DNA of 64,000 bases from an uncultured Anaerobiospirillum sp. (lineage in GTDB: Bacteria > Pseudomonadota > Gammaproteobacteria > Enterobacterales > Succinivibrionaceae). The position numbers and the translations under genes were made by a program. The DNA lies in contig CALXNA010000019.1 of assembly GCA_944389615.1 (NCBI GenBank), forward strand, positions 1-64,000. The letters run 5' to 3'. The notes beneath the pieces were generated by a model. It saw nothing but the letters and a program-made list of their open reading frames with translations, searched no databases and was not told the DNA's origin. Numbering within the stretch: the first letter of the stretch is position 1; each line of letters begins with the position of its first letter. This document shows positions 33,689-41,541 of this stretch, piece by piece.

Positions 33689-35554
33689 CTATGGTGCGCT
33701 TTCAGTGGCCTCAGCTGGAGCTTCAGCCGCAGCTTCGGCAGCCTTGGCCTCAGCCGCTTTGCTGCTCTTGCGCCGTGGCTTGCGCTCGGGCGCAGCAGGC
33801 GGCAGGGCCTGCGGCTCAGCGCTCAGGTCATGGGTGAGCACCTCAGGGCTGGTCATGTCGTGGGCCAAATCGTTTTCGATTTGGGCGATCGCTTGAGCCG
33901 TGAGGGCTGGAGCTTGGCTTGCGAAGTTGCTCAGGAGCCCTGAGAGGTTGCCGCGGCCATCGTAGAGCGAGGTCGAGAGGGTCTTGGTGGCATTGGTCAG
34001 GGAGCCTAAGGCGCGGGTGAGCGCCTCAAAGTCACGGCAGACCTTATCGCTCTTTTGGGCGATGCGCTCGGCGAGCTTACTCAGCTGCTTAAACTTTTCG
34101 CCTTGGTCTGCTAAGACCCAGAGGTTGCCCACTAAGCGTAAGGCCGGGAGCAGCGAGGATGGCGAGACTAAGTAGATGCCCTTTTCTTGGGCCTTGGCGT
34201 AGATCTCAGGCTTAGCGCGTAGCGCCAGACCTAAGGCATGGTCGATCGGCACAAACATGAAGACTAAGTCGGGGCTGCCGTACTGCTCATACTGCGGGTA
34301 GTTGCGGGTCACCAACTCCGCTACATGGTTTTCGATCGACTCGATGTGGCGCTTTAAGGCGTTGCTCAGGCGCGCGCGCAAGTCCGAAGGCGTGAGCGTG
34401 GTGATGTCGCTCTTGAGCGCCTCAGTAGCGTTGCTTTCAACCGCCGCCGTGTCTGCGGTATCTTGCGCGGTAGCGCTGCTAAAGAGCAGGGCGTTGGCAT
34501 CGATGCCGACACTCTGGGCCAATTGCTCGAGGTTGACGTACTCGGTGTAGGCCGACAGCGAGCACTTAGCGTCGATAACGATGCCGCGGTGGCCCGGCAG
34601 GTTGACCAAGACGTCAACGCGGCCGCGGTTGCCTTGGTCATCGCTGACCGCTACTTCGCGCTGGTAGGTGACGTCGCGCACGAGCCCTGAGGACTCGAGC
34701 ACCAGCTCTAATTGCTGCTCACCCCAGATGCCTTGGCTCTTATTGCCTTGGAGCAGGGCGGCGGCTAACTTGTCCGCTTGCAAGCCTAAGGTTTGTTGGG
34801 CCTGATGTAAGTGCTTGAGCTCGTTTTGCAGCTGACCTGCCTGCTCGGAGTTGCTCTTTTGGGTGTCAGTTAAGAGCGTGCGGAAGGTCGCAAGCTCGGA
34901 GGCGAGCGGCTTGATGATGGTGCCCATCTGCTCGCTATTGAGCTTTTGCAGCGACTCCGAGCGTTCCTTGAGCAAGCGCTCGCCTAAGTTGTTAAGGCGC
35001 AGCTCAAGCTCTTGGGCCGCCTTGTCATGGCGCGCTTGGTCTTCGCTGCGCAGCTGTTGCAGCGCTTCCTTTTCGCTTTGGGCGGTGGCAAGGTCGTTGC
35101 TGACCGCTTGCAGCTTGCTGCGCACGCTCTCGAGCTCACTTTGCTGCGCGGCGACGTTGCGCTCGAGCTTAGCGACCGTATCTTGGTGCGCCGCCTTGAT
35201 CTCCTCTAAGGTCTTTTGCTGCTGCTCTTGGCACTGGGTGCGCACTTGCTCTTCTTTGGCCGTCAGCACCGCGTCGCTCTGCTCCAGCTTCGCTTGCAGC
35301 TCCTTGATGAAGTTCTCGCGCTCGCTCAGGCGCGTATCGAAGTTGCCCTTGTCGGCGTTTAAGGCAGCGTTGGTGCTCGTCAAGCTGACGTTTTCTTGCT
35401 GCAGCCGCTGCAGCTCTTGGGTTTGGCGCTCCGCGCCTTGCTGCAGGCGCATGACTTCTTGCTGCAGGCTACTGTTCTTGGTCTTGACCATGGCCGCGAA
35501 GCCCACCGCACCCAGCGCTACCACCACGAGGGCGATTAATAAGAGATTGTCCAC
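33689..35554 (-). CDS. rmuC: DNA recombination protein RmuC
   Basis: 621 residues with a GTG start preceded by AAAGGAT. An N-terminal membrane helix (LLLIALVVVALGAVGFAAM) precedes a very long coiled coil (~25-240). The RmuC nuclease-like core follows: NKSQGIWGEQQLELVLESSG, GRVDVLVNLPG, IVIDAKCSLSAY and DLVFMFVPIDHAL. The Ala/Glu/Pro-rich tail contains RKPRRKSSK. It is longer than E. coli RmuC (475 residues) through the coiled coil, an insert of ~30 residues in the core and the tail. RmuC limits DNA inversions at short inverted repeats, which is of interest in so repeat-rich a region. Confidence 0.93.
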   Translation of the reverse strand: MDNLLLIALVVVALGAVGFAAMVKTKNSSLQQEVMRLQQGAERQTQELQRLQQENVSLTSTNAALNADKGNFDTRLSERENFIKELQAKLEQSDAVLTAKEEQVRTQCQEQQQKTLEEIKAAHQDTVAKLERNVAAQQSELESVRSKLQAVSNDLATAQSEKEALQQLRSEDQARHDKAAQELELRLNNLGERLLKERSESLQKLNSEQMGTIIKPLASELATFRTLLTDTQKSNSEQAGQLQNELKHLHQAQQTLGLQADKLAAALLQGNKSQGIWGEQQLELVLESSGLVRDVTYQREVAVSDDQGNRGRVDVLVNLPGHRGIVIDAKCSLSAYTEYVNLEQLAQSVGIDANALLFSSATAQDTADTAAVESNATEALKSDITTLTPSDLRARLSNALKRHIESIENHVAELVTRNYPQYEQYGSPDLVFMFVPIDHALGLALRAKPEIYAKAQEKGIYLVSPSSLLPALRLVGNLWVLADQGEKFKQLSKLAERIAQKSDKVCRDFEALTRALGSLTNATKTLSTSLYDGRGNLSGLLSNFASQAPALTAQAIAQIENDLAHDMTSPEVLTHDLSAEPQALPPAAPERKPRRKSSKAAEAKAAEAAAEAPAEATESAP

Positions 35555-35726
35555 GCGTGAAATCCTTTCTCAACATCTAGCCCCAGTGCCGCGCTGGCCC
35601 CGGTGGCTCGTACTGCCCCAATCTTAGACAAAAACTGCGCTGGGCAGCAGGGCTCATCTCAAGAAAGTTGTGCTACGTAGCAAGCAAACGCCCGCGCTCG
35701 CAGTGAAGCGGGCGCGGGCGGAGTAG

Positions 35727-35750
35727 GGCCCAGCGTCAGCTGGGCCTAAG
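35727..35750 (-). terminator. Hairpin downstream of ppk
   Basis: GGCCCAGC / GCTGGGCC (35727-35734 with 35739-35746) follows the ppk stop on the minus strand. A second GC-rich stem (CCCGCGC / GCGCGGG) lies at about 35691-35718. There is no strong T-run. Confidence 0.5.
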
Positions 35751-35764
35751 CGGGAGGATGCGGA

Positions 35765-37960
35765 CTACTTCTTCTTTTTGCTGTCCTTGCCTTCTTTACC
35801 TTCCTTGCTGTCCTTGCTCTTCTTCTCCTTGGCTTCCTTGGCGGCGGCCTCTTGGGCCTTGCGCGCAGCCTCGAGCTCGGCGGCTTGGGCGGCTTCGTCT
35901 AACTTGACCTCGACGGCTTGCAGGTAGCGTTGAATCTCGATCTGCGAGCGGATCTTCGGGGCGCCCTCAAGGTGCGGCACGTACTCGTTCTTTTGGTCGG
36001 CATCGATGATGCGGGCCTTTTGATTGTCCGAGTCTTGGATCTTGAAGATGGTGCGGATGCGATCGCGCAGCACTGGGTCTAAGACCGGGGTGCCCACCTC
36101 GATGCGGTAGTCGAGATTGCGCGTCATCCAGTCAGCCGAGGAGATGTAGAGCTCCTCTTGGTTGTTGTTGCAGAAGATCATGACGCGCGGGTGCTCTAAG
36201 AAGCGGTCTACAATCGAGGTGATGTAGATGTTCTCGGACAGGCCCGGGATGCCCGGACGCAGCGAGCACATGCCGCGGATGATGGCGCGGATCTTCACGC
36301 CGCCCTGCGAGGCCTTGTACAGGCGCTCGATTAAGCCCTTGTCCACCAAGTTGTTGATCTTGATGTTGATGTAGGACGGCAGGCCCATGGCGGCATTCTC
36401 GATCTCGCGGTCGATCATGGCGTAGATGCGCTGACGGGCGTTGAGCGGCGAGACTAAGAGCTTGTCAAAGCGTGGGCGCGTGTATGGGTACTCGATGAAG
36501 TCAAAGACGCTGTTGACCTCTTGGGTTAAGGTCTCGTCCTTGGTGAAGAGTGCAAAGTCGGTGTAGATCTTGGCCGTCTTCTCGTTGAAGTTACCGGTGC
36601 CGATGTGGGCGTAGCGTACGTGCGCCCCGTTCTCGCGGCGCGAGACGATGCAGAGCTTGGAGTGGATCTTTAAGGTCGGCAGACCAAAGAGCACCTTGAC
36701 GCCGGCTTCGGTCAGGTGCGAGGCCCAACGGATGTTGTTGGCCTCATCAAAGCGGGCCTTGAGCTCGACTACGACCGTGACGCGCTTGCCGTTGTTGGCC
36801 GCATCGATGAGCGAGTCGATGACACGGCTCTTCTTGGCCACGCGGTAGATGTTGATCTTGATCGAGCTGACCTTCGGGTCGTAGGAGGCCTGCCGCAAGA
36901 ACTCGGTGAAGTAATCGAACGAGTAGTATGGGTAGTAGAGCAGGATGTCCCCAGCGCTGATCGCCTCAAAGACATTCTTGTGGCGGTCAAAGGCGGTCGA
37001 GGCAATGGCCGGGAGGGCTGGGTTCTCAAACTGGTCGGAGCGAATGCTCGGGAAGCTTAAGAAGTCCTTGAAGTTGTGGTAGCGGTTGCCCGGCATGCAC
37101 GAATCGATGTCCGAGAGCTTGAGCTCCTTGCTCATGAACTCGACCATCTCCTTAGGCATGGCGCGGTCGTAGGCAAAGCGCACGGGCTTGGCGTTCAGAC
37201 GCTGTTTTAAGGAGTTGGACATGTTCTCAAGCACGGACATGTCGACATTGCCCTGCAGGTCGTACTCGGCATCACGGTTCATCTTGATGGAGTACGCCTC
37301 GATCGTGTCGTAGTCAAAGAAGCTCTTGAAGATATCGTCAAGGCCGATACGGATGACGTTATCTAAGAACATCAAGGTGGTCTCGCCTTCTTGGGTTGGC
37401 ATCGAGATAAAGCGTGGCAGCACGTCCGAAGGGATCTCGATTAAGGCATAGTTGACCTCGTTCTTGCCCGACATCCGCACCAAGAGGTAGGTGTACTGAT
37501 CCTTGAGGAACTGGTCTAAGTGGATGTTGTCGGCGATGATGATCGGGTTGATGTGGCGCAGGACGTGTAAGTTGAAATAGTTGCGCACCCATGCCTTCTG
37601 GCTCTCGGTGATCTCGGTCTCGTCGCGCAGGTAGATCTTGTTGTCGGCCAGCTCCTTGATCAGGTCACGGTAGATCTGGTTTAAGACGCCCTGATACTCG
37701 CTGACAGTGCTTTGGACTTCCTTGAGCAGCTTGACCTCCTCAGAGGCGTTGCCCTTGGCCTTGTTGATGATGATCTGACGCTTTAAGTCGGCCACCCGCA
37801 CCTTGAAGAATTCGTCTTGGTTGTTGGAGTAGATACCCATGAAACGAATCTTCTCAATCAGCGGTACGGACTTGTCGGCCGCCTCTTGGAGTACGCGCCC
37901 GTTGAACGATAGCCAGCTGAGTTCTTTTGGTACCAAATTGATCTTTTCTACGTCTGCCAT
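35765..37960 (-). CDS. ppk: Polyphosphate kinase 1
   Basis: 731 residues. It makes polyphosphate from ATP through a phospho-His intermediate. The N-terminal domain has LSWLSFNGRVLQEA and MGIYSNNQDEFFKVRVADLK. The catalytic core shows the two PLD-like His motifs, LKIHSKLCIVSRRE and YAHIGTGNFNEKTAKIYTD. The C-terminus has ITSIVDRFLEHPRVMIF and SADWMTRNLDYRIEV. An unusual Lys/Glu/Ser-rich tail (AKEAKEKKSKDSKEGKEGK) follows the normal end. It stands alone rather than beside ppx. Its upstream region contains a 21-bp-spaced direct repeat. Confidence 0.97.
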   Translation of the reverse strand: MADVEKINLVPKELSWLSFNGRVLQEAADKSVPLIEKIRFMGIYSNNQDEFFKVRVADLKRQIIINKAKGNASEEVKLLKEVQSTVSEYQGVLNQIYRDLIKELADNKIYLRDETEITESQKAWVRNYFNLHVLRHINPIIIADNIHLDQFLKDQYTYLLVRMSGKNEVNYALIEIPSDVLPRFISMPTQEGETTLMFLDNVIRIGLDDIFKSFFDYDTIEAYSIKMNRDAEYDLQGNVDMSVLENMSNSLKQRLNAKPVRFAYDRAMPKEMVEFMSKELKLSDIDSCMPGNRYHNFKDFLSFPSIRSDQFENPALPAIASTAFDRHKNVFEAISAGDILLYYPYYSFDYFTEFLRQASYDPKVSSIKINIYRVAKKSRVIDSLIDAANNGKRVTVVVELKARFDEANNIRWASHLTEAGVKVLFGLPTLKIHSKLCIVSRRENGAHVRYAHIGTGNFNEKTAKIYTDFALFTKDETLTQEVNSVFDFIEYPYTRPRFDKLLVSPLNARQRIYAMIDREIENAAMGLPSYINIKINNLVDKGLIERLYKASQGGVKIRAIIRGMCSLRPGIPGLSENIYITSIVDRFLEHPRVMIFCNNNQEELYISSADWMTRNLDYRIEVGTPVLDPVLRDRIRTIFKIQDSDNQKARIIDADQKNEYVPHLEGAPKIRSQIEIQRYLQAVEVKLDEAAQAAELEAARKAQEAAAKEAKEKKSKDSKEGKEGKDSKKKK

Positions 37961-38345
37961 GACCTGACTTTGATCCTCGTAACAGCAAAAACGATAAGCC
38001 CTAAGCGCAAGGCCCTTAGCGTAAGAGAAGTCGCGCCTGAGTGCTCTTCGGCGGCCTGCGGTCGCGTACTGGGGACGCTGTGTCCAAGTTTGCGGGAATG
38101 CCGATGCCCCGCGCAGGGAGCATTTCGGGTGCCATTACCCCCACAATAACACGGCCTCAAGCTTAGCATAATGCTCCGCTGCCGTTGTGCACACAAGTGA
38201 CTTGTTTGCGCACAAAAGTGACCTGCGCCCCGACCGCGCAGCAAAATAGGCAGCATAGCGCCGCCGGGTAAACTTGCGGTTAAATCGCGGTTAAGTCCGC
38301 GTTAAGTGGGGCGAGCGCGGTGATCGTCTTGAGGTGCAGGCGCAG
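37961..38345 (-). promoter_or_regulatory. ppk upstream region with 21-bp-spaced direct repeat
   Basis: CACACAAGTGACTTG (38190-38204) and CACAAAAGTGACCTG (38211-38225) repeat with a 21-bp step, two helical turns apart, on the same face of the DNA. The spacing suggests a dimeric regulator site; it does not match the PhoB box well. GCGGTTAA-type words recur at 38270-38300. No gene is seen. Confidence 0.4.
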
Positions 38346-39266
38346 CTACTGCTTTGAGGCTGAATTAGCCTCAGGCTCAGCTTGGAGCTTCTTGATGCGC
38401 TCCATAGCCGCGGCGCGCATCTTTTGCGTCCGCGCCTCCATCTCAGCTAAGCGCTCTTGGTGCGCCATGCGGTTGCGCAGTTGCGGATTGCTCGCGACGG
38501 CGGTGGTGGCGGCAGCTTTGGCCTCAGCCTTGGACTCGGATGTGGCCTTGCTGGTCTCGGCCTTGTCTTTGGCGTCGGAGTCGCTATTGTCGTCGTCGAC
38601 GTAGGTGTTGGCAGTGATCTCTTGGTAGTAGGTCGAGCCCGGGTTCATGAGGCCTAGGAGCATCTGGCGGGCGTTGTGGTTGCCCATACGCGCCGACTGC
38701 TCAAGGAGCTTGACTCCAGCGGAGATGGTACGCAGGTCTTGGATGAAGACGCGCCCTGCGACCTCTAAGCCGTCGCGTTCGCCTTTGACGTTGACAAGGC
38801 GCCTCAGCCAAAAGGCGCCTTCGGCCGGTTCATTGTTGGCGTAAAAGAAGCGGGCGGTGCGCGCGATGCGGCCTTGGCGCACAATCATGTTGTCAAAGGG
38901 CTTGCGATTACCCATGACGAGGGCCTTCTGGGCGCACTTCTCAAAGGCGCTGTTAGGCTCCATGCGCTGGTAGATAAAGGCGTTAGGGCCCCATTCCAGC
39001 TTGCCGGTGTAGCTGCTTAGGTAGGTGGCCACCAGCTCATCGATCTGCTCGGCGCCGAGGTTGCCCTCAATGCAGATACGGCAGTTGGCAAGGAAGCGCT
39101 CGTAGTCGTTGCTGGCTTGCGCGAGCAGCTCTTCACCCGTGACGCGGTCGACGGCCAGCTTGGCCTCTTGGGCATCTTCTTGCTCAATGGAACAGCCACT
39201 TAGCACCAGCGTGGTAAGCGCTAGGGCGAGCGTGAGAGGGCGCAAGGCGCCAAAAGCTACATGCAT
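38346..39266 (-). CDS. Lipoprotein of unknown function
   Basis: 306 residues from the ATG at 39266 (GGGAG upstream). The signal ends in the lipobox VLSGC. The body contains SNDYERFLANCRICIEG, a Cys pair reminiscent of a disulfide loop. A SEL1-like helix pair follows (AFWLRRLVNVKGERDG; GVKLLEQSARMGNHNARQML). The tail is a long charged Ala/Lys/Glu helix (DAKDKAETSKATSESKAEAK and RLAEMEARTQKMRAAAMERI). The SEL1 match is weak, and I leave the family open. It lies downstream of bamE on the same strand behind a strong terminator. Confidence 0.75.
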   Translation of the reverse strand: MHVAFGALRPLTLALALTTLVLSGCSIEQEDAQEAKLAVDRVTGEELLAQASNDYERFLANCRICIEGNLGAEQIDELVATYLSSYTGKLEWGPNAFIYQRMEPNSAFEKCAQKALVMGNRKPFDNMIVRQGRIARTARFFYANNEPAEGAFWLRRLVNVKGERDGLEVAGRVFIQDLRTISAGVKLLEQSARMGNHNARQMLLGLMNPGSTYYQEITANTYVDDDNSDSDAKDKAETSKATSESKAEAKAAATTAVASNPQLRNRMAHQERLAEMEARTQKMRAAAMERIKKLQAEPEANSASKQ

Positions 39267-39319
39267 AACAAACTCCCATTGAGCGCAGGGCAGGGCCCTT
39301 GGTGCTGGGCCCAAAAGCA

Positions 39320-39357
39320 CACGGCCTGACCTTGGCGCAAAGGCGGGTCAGGCCGTG
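39320..39357 (-). terminator. Strong terminator after bamE
   Basis: A perfect 12-bp stem, CACGGCCTGACC / GGTCAGGCCGTG, is followed on the minus strand by GCTTTTGG. Confidence 0.8.
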
Positions 39358-39379
39358 GGGCGGGCGCAGGTGGCAGCTC

Positions 39380-39438
39380 AGCCTGCTGATGGCGGTTAGC
39401 CTGCTGGCTTAGCCTGCTGATAGCGGTTAGCCTGCTGC
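39380..39438 (-). repeat. Short repeats copying the 3' end of bamE
   Basis: Past the bamE stop (CAGCAATAA), the minus strand repeats CAGCAGGCTAA or CAGCAGGCTGA about four times (the first about 2 bases after the stop). The pattern resembles the 3'-end array at 32382. Confidence 0.6.
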
Positions 39439-39816
39439 TTATTGCTGCCCGAAGTTGATCTTTTGGATGTTCTGGGTGCCGTCGTAGAAGTTCTCAGGCT
39501 TATCGAAGTCACCTGCGATGTCATACAGGACACGGCCTTGGAATAGCACGACTAAGTTCTTGATCTCCGGATCAGACCAGCCTTGACGCAGGTAGTGGAC
39601 GTAGTACCAGCGGCTGTTGTCGAAGGGATCGGTCAGCATCGGCGTGCCTAAGATGTACTGTACTTGGGCTGGGCTCATGCCTTGACGCAGTTGGTCGACC
39701 GCATCTTGTTCGACAAAGTTGCCCTGAGCCAAATCGGTACGATAGGCGCAGCCAGAGGAGAGAGCGGCAACTGAGGCGCAGACCGCACCTACCAACAGTA
39801 ATTTGCGCAATTGCAT
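39439..39816 (-). CDS. bamE: Outer membrane assembly lipoprotein BamE (SmpA/OmlA)
   Basis: 125 residues, the standard size. The signal ends in the lipobox LSSGC. The BamE core reads QDAVDQLRQGMSPAQVQYIL, then LGTPMLTDPFDNSRWYYVHY and VVLFQGRVLYDIAGDF. It is the small lipoprotein of the BAM complex that folds outer-membrane beta barrels. AAAGGCTT-like sequence precedes the ATG. It is divergent from grpE. Confidence 0.96.
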   Translation of the reverse strand: MQLRKLLLVGAVCASVAALSSGCAYRTDLAQGNFVEQDAVDQLRQGMSPAQVQYILGTPMLTDPFDNSRWYYVHYLRQGWSDPEIKNLVVLFQGRVLYDIAGDFDKPENFYDGTQNIQKINFGQQ

Positions 39817-39984
39817 GGGTGAAAGCCTTTCTTAATGTCAACGATCAACGGCGCGGCGCCTGCGGCATTGCGGCACCTGAAGCTTCGCGGCGCCGCAAGC
39901 CCGACGGAGGGACGCTCCGCGGCTGCTACCGGCGCCCCAATTTTAGCAAACTTTGCTTAGGGCTATCTTGATTTCGGCGTAAGC

Positions 39985-40013
39985 CTTGAAAAGGAGCGCA
40001 GCCGCCCCCATTT
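39985..40013 (+). promoter_or_regulatory. Sigma32 (heat-shock) promoter of grpE
   Basis: CTTGAAA (39985-39991), a 14-base spacer, then CCCCATTT (40006-40013) match the sigma32 consensus almost perfectly. It lies about 180 bp before the grpE start. Confidence 0.85.
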
Positions 40014-40052
40014 AGTCTGAGATCATGTGTTAAGCCTCGTTTGGGGGCGCGG

Positions 40053-40120
40053 CTCATGCGGCCGGTGCGCTCATGCGGCCGGTGCGCTCATGAGGCTGGT
40101 GCGCTCATGCGGACGGTGCT
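40053..40120 (+). repeat. 17-bp tandem repeat, 4 copies, in the grpE leader
   Basis: CTCATGCGGCCGGTGCG at 40053, 40070, 40087 and 40104, the last two with 2-3 changes. The array lies between the sigma32 promoter and the start codon, so it would be transcribed as 5' UTR. Confidence 0.9.
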
Positions 40121-40194
40121 GCTCCTTGCTGGGCGCAGGCACGAAGAAGGTTGCAGCCTGCAGGCTGCGGTATTGTTTGTGGCAGGAAAGTTAG

Positions 40195-41136
40195 ATGCAA
40201 CAAAATTTTGGTGATGACCAGAAACTCCAAGATGCGGTCAAGACGTTAGAGGCTCAGTCTGGAGACCAAGGCAACGAAGCTCAAGCAGGACAGGCCAAGT
40301 ACGATGCCGATTACGCTGCTCGTATGGCCGGTGCCTATGCCCAAAATCCTGCTGGCACCAATGCGCAAGCCCCAGAGCAGCCTGCGGCTGCCCCGGCGGC
40401 TGAGGCCCCAGTGCGCGATCCGCACGCGGCTGCTGCGACCGCCGCCTACGCGCAGACCCAAAGCTATGGCGCCTCCGACTCCAAGGCCGCTTTCAATGCC
40501 AATGGCAATCCGCAAGAGGACAATGTGGCCGGGAGCTCCGATCCCAACTTTGCTGAGCTCAAGGAGCAGTATCAACAGCAAGGTCAGTCCATCCAAGAGG
40601 ATAGCCCGGACGTCGATGACGACCTCGACTTAGACGATGAGCTCGATGCCGAGGCCTTAGAGGCCGAGATCAATCACCTGCAAGGACAGCTGGAGATCTT
40701 AAAGAAGACCGCAGCTCAAGAGCACGACAAGATGCTGCGTGCCGTCGCCGAGGTTGAGAACATCAGAAAGCGCACCGAGCAAGAGATCGAGCGCGAGCGC
40801 AAGTACTCCCTCGAGCGCTTTGTCCGCTCCTTACTGCCGATCTACGACGCTTTAGAGCAGGCCTTGAAATTCTCTGATCCTGACAGCGAGGCCACGCAGA
40901 ACACCTACAACGGCGTCAAGCAGACCTTAGATCTCTTCGTCAAGGAAATGGGGAGCTTCGGCGTCGAAGTAGTCGACCCAACCGGCAAGCCGTTTGACCC
41001 GAACTTCCATCAGGCCATCTCGATGGTGCCGGATCCGAACGTACCAAACGGTCACGTTTGCACTACCATGCAAAAGGGTTTCACCTTGAATGGCCGCGTC
41101 GTGCGCCCAGCTATGGTCGTAGTCTCCAAGTCCTAA
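40195..41136 (+). CDS. grpE: Nucleotide exchange factor GrpE
   Basis: 313 residues, over 100 more than E. coli GrpE. The extra part is an N-terminal Ala/Gln-rich low-complexity stretch (to ~residue 145) that becomes acidic (DVDDDLDLDDELDAEALEAE). The true GrpE follows: a long helix (MLRAVAEVENIRKRTEQEIE), then RSLLPIYDALEQAL and the beta domain (PFDPNFHQAISMV; TLNGRVVRPAMVVVS). It releases ADP from DnaK and works with the dnaK/dnaJ genes just downstream. Promoter: the sigma32 site at 39985. Confidence 0.96.
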   Translation: MQQNFGDDQKLQDAVKTLEAQSGDQGNEAQAGQAKYDADYAARMAGAYAQNPAGTNAQAPEQPAAAPAAEAPVRDPHAAAATAAYAQTQSYGASDSKAAFNANGNPQEDNVAGSSDPNFAELKEQYQQQGQSIQEDSPDVDDDLDLDDELDAEALEAEINHLQGQLEILKKTAAQEHDKMLRAVAEVENIRKRTEQEIERERKYSLERFVRSLLPIYDALEQALKFSDPDSEATQNTYNGVKQTLDLFVKEMGSFGVEVVDPTGKPFDPNFHQAISMVPDPNVPNGHVCTTMQKGFTLNGRVVRPAMVVVSKS

Positions 41137-41157
41137 GCGCAGCTTAGGTCAAGAGAG

Positions 41158-41202
41158 CAGCCTGCCTTGAGGTGTGACCTGAGGGCAGGCTGTGCTGTCT
41201 TT
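41158..41202 (+). terminator. Terminator after grpE
   Basis: CAGCCTGCC / GGCAGGCTG (41158-41166 with 41184-41192) is followed by TGCTGTCTTT. The loop contains a nested TGAGGTGTGACCTGA palindrome-like segment. Confidence 0.65.
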
Positions 41203-41347
41203 GGGGCAGACCAGCTCCGTCTACGCCCACGCAGCGTGTGCGCTGCGCGTGCGCCCAGCGCAGGTCGCGGGAAGGCGCGCGGAGGCGACGCGTGGGCCGG
41301 CGCCGGGAGCTTGGGGAATAGGGCGGCAAAAAATTTTGTGATCTTGC

Positions 41348-41376
41348 CTTGAAAAAAATTGGGCCTAGCCCCATTT
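41348..41376 (+). promoter_or_regulatory. Sigma32 (heat-shock) promoter of dnaK
   Basis: CTTGAAA (41348-41354), 14 bases, then CCCCATTT (41369-41376): the same elements and spacing as ahead of grpE. It gives a 5' UTR of about 160 bases. Confidence 0.9.
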
Positions 41377-41541
41377 GACTAAGTGGTTAGAGAAAAAGAT
41401 TGCAAGTACCGCAACCTGCTAGTTGCCACTTGGATGGCGCTTCGACAGCAGCTTTAAGCTCTAGCTAAGCAAAGAGACGTAAGACTTACTCGAGCTTACG
41501 GTACTTCCCGGTTTCAAGCTTTGATAGCGGAGATAATTCAA

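Noticed and set aside
38190..38225. PhoB box upstream of ppk
   Set aside because: The step is 21 bp and the word (AAGTGAC) does not match CTGTCAT; kept only as an unidentified direct repeat.
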